DNA of 8,757 nt, from assembly GCA_902773285.1 (NCBI GenBank), contig CACYDS010000036.1, positions 1-8,757 of the forward strand. The letters run 5' to 3'. The notes below the pieces were generated by a model. It ran no database searches. It worked only from the letters and a program-made list of their open reading frames with translations, and was not told the DNA's origin. The translations under genes were made by a program, and so were the position numbers. Shown piece by piece: positions 5,826 to 8,757 of this stretch. The stretch comes from an uncultured Pseudomonadota bacterium. Its GTDB lineage: Bacteria; Pseudomonadota; Alphaproteobacteria; RUG11792. How positions within the stretch are numbered: the stretch's first letter is position 1; every line of letters starts with the position of its first letter.

Positions 5826-6050
5826 ATATTTTCTCCATTCGGATTTAGCTGATCTTGAGATTTTATATGTATCCCATAAGGCACTTGTATTACTCTGAGC
5901 CCACACACTCCGCGCCACAATATATTTGCGTTGGTTCGCTAGATTGTCAAGAGTATCCAGTATTGGTAATATAGTGCCCCTTCCCATTGTGTACAATACG
6001 TACAGTTGCCTAAATAACATTCTCTTCAATGTTATTAGGCTCTTACTCAT
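5811..6050 (-). CDS. Doubtful small ORF, 79 residues
   Basis: An ATG at 6050 opens a 79-residue frame that overlaps the last 15 bases of lpxD on the opposite strand. It encodes a basic protein with no recognised motif (ends in SEWRKYLTKK). The start has no real ribosome-binding site, and its first codons lie inside the hairpin at 6008-6040. It may simply be an open frame in the convergent spacer. I see no domain to support it. Confidence 0.2.
   Translation of the reverse strand: MSKSLITLKRMLFRQLYVLYTMGRGTILPILDTLDNLANQRKYIVARSVWAQSNTSALWDTYKISRSAKSEWRKYLTKK
6008..6040. other. Strong hairpin in the convergent spacer
   Basis: GCCTAAATAACATT and AATGTTATTAGGC pair over 13 bases with one bulged base and a CTCTTC loop. 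Neither side has a T-run, so if it ends transcription it does so in a Rho-assisted or bidirectional manner, or it protects the 3' ends of the lpxD or cvpA messages. Confidence 0.6.
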
Positions 6051-6107
6051 ATCTCGTGTTGGACTTTTCTATTAGGCCGCTGTTAGCATGTAAGCTTGAA
6101 ATTTTTT

Positions 6108-6130
6108 CAATCATATAGATTGCCATTTTT
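6108..6130 (+). terminator. Weak terminator-like hairpin for lpxD
   Basis: CAATC-atata-GATTG forms five base pairs and is followed by CCATTTTTATTT on the plus strand. The stem is AT-rich and short, and it lies almost 300 bases after lpxD, so the call is tentative. Confidence 0.25.
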
Positions 6131-6140
6131 ATTTATATTT

Positions 6141-6983
6141 TCAATTTTCGCTAGTGTCATCGTACTGTGCTAAAAGACGATCCATATCATTTCTGCTCTT
6201 TTTGCTCAGATCTTTGTCTTTTTTGTTTACTACAATCTTTTTAGGCCTTAATGTCGCTAACTCTTCAGCGCTTTGAGTTCCATCGTTTAGAGGAACGCTT
6301 TCCTCCTCTATAAATTCATCTTCCTCTTTTATATCTGAATTTTTTTTTGCGTTTTCTGCTTCAATATTGTTGCTAGAACCTGCCTCCAAAACACTTTGCG
6401 AACCATCTGAAATGATTTTATCAACAACTCTATCCTTGATGAAGTTCATTAACGTCTGTTTTTTCACCTGAGACATGTGTTCTAAAATCTTTGCCTGTAA
6501 ATCTTCTGGTAAGACTAAAATCATAAAATTAGATATACTCGTCACCACACCACGCAGTTTCGAGTTTTCAACGAATTTGGGAGTTTCATTCAACATGCAC
6601 TGATTGATTATAAGATCTAATGCGGCTAGTATAACGGCTCCTCTTGCTATTCCGAAAATTCCACCAAGGGCTTTGTCTGTCGTATTTAACATACTTCTTT
6701 TAACCAAATTCGAGCAGAAATAATTAAAAACACTTAAGAGCGTCAGAAACAATATGAAAAGCCCGCATGCGGTAACAAAATCAGCAATTAGCTTATGTGA
6801 TATGTATGTCCTAGTAAATTCTTTAGCATACGGAAAAGATGATACGGCTAGGTATCCCCCTCCGATCCAGGCAACTACAGATAAAATTTCCTTTGTGGCG
6901 CCTCTAGCCCAACCGATTATGAAAGATAACAAAACAATCACACAAATAAATATGTCAACCGCGAAAAAACTAATACCTTCCAT
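6141..6983 (-). CDS. cvpA: CvpA family inner-membrane protein
   Basis: 280 residues. CvpA proteins are inner-membrane proteins first linked to colicin V production and later to envelope stress and biofilm traits; their molecular role is not settled. About four membrane helices occupy residues 8-28, 33-50, 66-90 and 108-128. Both family signature stretches are present: GWARGATKE (24-32) and DKALGGIFGIARG (103-115). The region after 195 is a long hydrophilic extension, acidic around 219-229 and then lysine-rich. It ends in NDMDRLLAQYD, resembling the conserved C-terminal motif I recall from alphaproteobacterial CvpA. At 280 residues it is clearly longer than the usual 160-220. It lies 72 bases after rph on the same strand, so co-transcription is likely. 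The ribosome-binding site before the ATG at 6983 is poor. Confidence 0.88.
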   Translation of the reverse strand: MEGISFFAVDIFICVIVLLSFIIGWARGATKEILSVVAWIGGGYLAVSSFPYAKEFTRTYISHKLIADFVTACGLFILFLTLLSVFNYFCSNLVKRSMLNTTDKALGGIFGIARGAVILAALDLIINQCMLNETPKFVENSKLRGVVTSISNFMILVLPEDLQAKILEHMSQVKKQTLMNFIKDRVVDKIISDGSQSVLEAGSSNNIEAENAKKNSDIKEEDEFIEEESVPLNDGTQSAEELATLRPKKIVVNKKDKDLSKKSRNDMDRLLAQYDDTSEN

Positions 6984-7055
6984 TCAAAATGAATTTACAA
7001 AAAAGCAACATATATATGAGTTTATTCTACCACGAAGGAATTGCAAATCATCTTT

Positions 7056-7775
7056 TTAAATTCCCAAAGCTTTCTTCTGTTTTTCAATAAGCTCATCTCG
7101 TGATTTTTTGGCATACTTCAGTAGTTTATCAAATTCTTCTTCTGAAAACGGTCGCTTTTCTCCGCTTGCTTGAATTTCAACAATCGCGCAGTCGGACATC
7201 ACAAAATTTGAATCAATCTCCGCTCTTGAATCTTCGGCATAGTCAAGATCCAAAATCGGTGTTCCATCTACAACCCCGCAAGAAATAGCAACGACATGCC
7301 CGACGATCGGATTTGTCTGTATTTTTTGCTGTTTTATCAACTTTTGACAAGCCAAATACAGCGCAACAAAAGCTCCTGTAATGCTGGCTGTTCTTGTTCC
7401 GCCATCAGCATGTATAACATCGCAATCAAGCCTAATCTGTCTTTCGCCTAAAAGCGAGAGGTTAACAACTGATCTAAGTGAACGCCCGATAAGACGTTGT
7501 ATTTCCTGTGTGCGTCCGGATTGCTTTCCCTTCGCGGCTTCCCTTTCGGTTCTGTCTTGACACGAACAAGGCAACATCCCATACTCTGCTGAAACCCATC
7601 CAGTTTTTGTGTTTTTTAAAAACAGAGGAACCTTATCCTCTATCGTTGCTGCGCATATAACCTGAGTTCGTCCGAACTTAGCAAAACACGAACCGTCACC
7701 ATGCGGGTAATAATGAGGAATTAAAGCGATATCCCGTAATTCGTCAGCTCCACGAGAAAGAAATCTTTTAATCAT
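7056..7775 (-). CDS. rph: Ribonuclease PH
   Basis: 239 residues, the normal length. RNase PH is a phosphate-dependent 3'-5' exoribonuclease that trims the 3' ends of tRNA precursors and forms a hexameric ring. The match runs the whole length: GWVSAEYGMLP (59-69), EAAKGKQSGRTQEIQRLIGRS (79-99), CDVIHADGGTRTASITGAFV (118-137) and DLDYAEDSRAEID (176-188). Expected active-site residues are present: R88 for phosphate (E. coli R86), and D182 and D188 (E. coli D180 and D186). Unusually, MLPRxTHTR of the family reads MLPCSCQDR, so the first tRNA-contacting arginine (E. coli R68) is Cys70, while R75 and R78 are kept. The start at 7775 gives the family-like N-terminus MIKRFLSRGADELR with GGA upstream. 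An in-frame ATG at 7787 would add four residues. It follows the 144-residue unknown gene and precedes cvpA. Confidence 0.96.
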   Translation of the reverse strand: MIKRFLSRGADELRDIALIPHYYPHGDGSCFAKFGRTQVICAATIEDKVPLFLKNTKTGWVSAEYGMLPCSCQDRTEREAAKGKQSGRTQEIQRLIGRSLRSVVNLSLLGERQIRLDCDVIHADGGTRTASITGAFVALYLACQKLIKQQKIQTNPIVGHVVAISCGVVDGTPILDLDYAEDSRAEIDSNFVMSDCAIVEIQASGEKRPFSEEEFDKLLKYAKKSRDELIEKQKKALGI

Positions 7776-7859
7776 AAATAGTTCCATCTGCCATTCTGCA
7801 GGTACAGTTTATTCCTCAATCCAAGGCTCTGTATACAATATTTTTTACAGCTTGTTTTT

Positions 7860-8294
7860 TCACAATTCTTCCAGTTCTAATTTCCACACCTGTTCTCCAT
7901 CATTTGTTGCTTTGCATGTAAAATTTGTTAACACCATGTCCAAAATTGGACGATAAGTGGCAACGCCAGCTTCTTGTTCAAGTGAATCTTCAACATAATT
8001 TCTCAAAGGAGAAGAAATGTTTGATAAAAATCGGACCATAGAGTAAACCCTGCATATTTCTTTCTTTTCCATAGAAAGTTTCAAGGTATTAATGTCCACA
8101 TCATCCTTCGTTTCAATGATTGTTTTTAACTTCATTTGCGAGTTAATTTTCACCAATTCAGAATTTACATTCCTGGTCAAAGTTTCTTTCGATGCTGGAC
8201 AAATTTCCTGTTTTGCATCGCGAGAAATTAGCAAAGTTTCGTTACCAACTGTAATTTTTAATACAGGTATTTTAAATACATTAGCTCCCGCCAT
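7860..8294 (-). CDS. Hypothetical protein, 144 residues
   Basis: I do not recognise this protein. The ATG at 8294 has AGGA seven bases upstream, which supports translation. The product has no signal peptide and no membrane segment, and it looks like a soluble cytoplasmic protein of mixed alpha/beta type. It starts with a beta-rich stretch (FKIPVLKITVGNETLLIS, 7-24) and ends with VWKLELEEL. Three cysteines (32, 81, 127) are scattered and form no metal motif. It lies 84 bases upstream of rph on the same strand and may be the first gene of an unknown-rph-cvpA unit. In many alphaproteobacteria hrcA is next to rph; this protein is too short and shows no helix-turn-helix, so it is not HrcA. A lineage-specific protein is most likely. 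Confidence 0.75.
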   Translation of the reverse strand: MAGANVFKIPVLKITVGNETLLISRDAKQEICPASKETLTRNVNSELVKINSQMKLKTIIETKDDVDINTLKLSMEKKEICRVYSMVRFLSNISSPLRNYVEDSLEQEAGVATYRPILDMVLTNFTCKATNDGEQVWKLELEEL

Positions 8295-8328
8295 GTTTTT
8301 TTCCTAAAAATGTTTGATTGATATTCTT

Positions 8329-8357
8329 AGAATGCGCCAGTTACTCTTTTTCGTCAA
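8329..8357 (-). promoter_or_regulatory. Candidate promoter of the unknown-rph-cvpA unit
   Basis: On the minus strand TTGACG (8357-8352, 5/6) and CATTCT (8334-8329, 3/6) are 17 bases apart, about 35 bases before the start at 8294. The -35 is good and the -10 poor. The -35 lies inside the inverted repeat CGTCAAGA/TCTTGACG. Confidence 0.35.
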
Positions 8358-8408
8358 GAGCTAAAAAAGTCCCATAAGCACATTGCTTGGTTCAAATCTT
8401 GACGCGCA
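8332..8408. repeat. Nested inverted repeat upstream of the 144-residue gene
   Basis: CGTCAAGA (8352-8359) and TCTTGACG (8397-8404) are perfect complements. Outside them ATGCG (8332-8336) pairs with CGCAT (8404-8408) if the left arm loops out 15 bases, with one shared base at 8404. The apical segment is 37 bases. It may be a folded RNA leader or chance symmetry. Confidence 0.45.
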
Positions 8409-8449
8409 TAGAAATTTCGAACATAGATTGCAACTCGTGGAATTGTTCA

Positions 8450-8659
8450 TCATATCTTCTGTGCAGATAATTTTTCCAAGAGATAAATCAATGAGACGTC
8501 ATGAATATAGTTGTCGAACGTACTTTTAACTGTTATCTGGATTACATCAACTCTCACATGATATAACTCAGCAACTCCAGCTATTGAGGTTGCTAGCGTC
8601 ATATTCCTGCCACTCAACTCCGAGCAGATTTGGTGATCGACATGAATTTGCCTATTCAT
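8450..8659 (-). CDS. Doubtful small ORF, 69 residues
   Basis: A frame from ATG 8659 (TTG 8662 just before it) to a TGA at 8450 would encode a 69-residue soluble protein with no recognised domain. It is on the same strand as the downstream unit and 155 bases before it. No good ribosome-binding site lies at normal distance (AGGAAA is too far upstream). It is kept only because the region otherwise has no gene. Confidence 0.25.
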   Translation of the reverse strand: MNRQIHVDHQICSELSGRNMTLATSIAGVAELYHVRVDVIQITVKSTFDNYIHDVSLIYLLEKLSAQKI

Positions 8660-8662
8660 CAA

Positions 8663-8757
8663 AACTGTGTTAATCTATTTCCTAGAGGGAATTATTTTTA
8701 ATCGAATTTAATTATGTTAAATAAATATTTATTTGGGCTATTAGTTAATACTATAGC
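8663..8757. other. AT-rich segment at the right edge with a 16-base palindrome
   Basis: The sequence is strongly AT-rich and contains the perfect palindrome AAATAAATATTTATTT (8719-8734). No gene or box pattern (such as DnaA sites) is visible. It may be promoter DNA of a gene outside the window. Confidence 0.4.

Larger units (their letters stand above)
5826..6140. other. Convergent lpxD/cvpA spacer, 315 bases
   Basis: This spacer lies between two genes that point towards each other, so it must hold transcript ends for both. It contains the hairpin at 6008-6040, a weak terminator-like hairpin at 6108-6130 and the doubtful minus-strand ORF. No tRNA or conserved gene was seen. Confidence 0.7.

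Noticed and set aside
8340..8410. Possible tRNA because of the T-loop-like string GGTTCAAATC
   Set aside because: The flanking bases do not form a proper T-stem, and no acceptor, D or anticodon arms can be drawn.
8663..8757. Possible replication origin in the AT-rich right edge
   Set aside because: There are no clustered DnaA-type boxes and no neighbouring replication gene; only AT-richness and one palindrome.

Overview
The window looks like low-GC chromosomal DNA from an obligately intracellular alphaproteobacterium, of the kind found in Rickettsiales or Holosporales. This is inferred from gene content. There are two tandem nucleotide-transporter (Tlc/NTT, ATP/ADP translocase) genes, which are typical of energy-parasitic intracellular bacteria. 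They sit beside Gram-negative envelope genes (skp, lpxD) and an alphaproteobacterial-style RNase PH and CvpA. Gene order is rearranged relative to free-living relatives: lpxD has kept skp, but bamA, fabZ and lpxA are not adjacent.

Layout. Positions 1-3139 (minus strand) hold ntt1, cut by the left edge, and the complete upstream paralogue ntt2. Positions 3140-3419 are a divergent regulatory region with an imperfect inverted repeat, candidate promoters on both strands and a perfect operator-like dyad. Positions 3420-4007 (plus) encode a secreted two-domain beta/gamma-crystallin-like protein. Positions 4147-5825 (plus) are a skp-lpxD operon whose genes overlap by one base. Positions 5826-6140 form a convergent spacer with a strong hairpin. 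Positions 6141-8294 (minus) carry an unknown 144-residue gene, then rph (RNase PH), then cvpA. Positions 8295-8757 have no convincing gene, only a weak small ORF, an inverted repeat and AT-rich sequence.

How it fits together. The NTTs would import host ATP or other nucleotides. Skp and LpxD serve outer-membrane protein and lipid A assembly. The crystallin-like protein is exported and probably binds calcium in its first domain. The most interesting regulatory observation is a GTCTCAT..TTRTGAAC element. It occurs once upstream of each of the candidate promoters for ntt2, the crystallin gene and skp-lpxD, in the same orientation relative to transcription and 15-22 nt from the proposed -35 box. 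This suggests a small co-regulated set. The second notable feature is a G/C homopolymer insertion inside ntt2, where gain of one base would bring a stop codon into frame.

All functional calls come from reading translated sequence by eye. No database or folding program was used.
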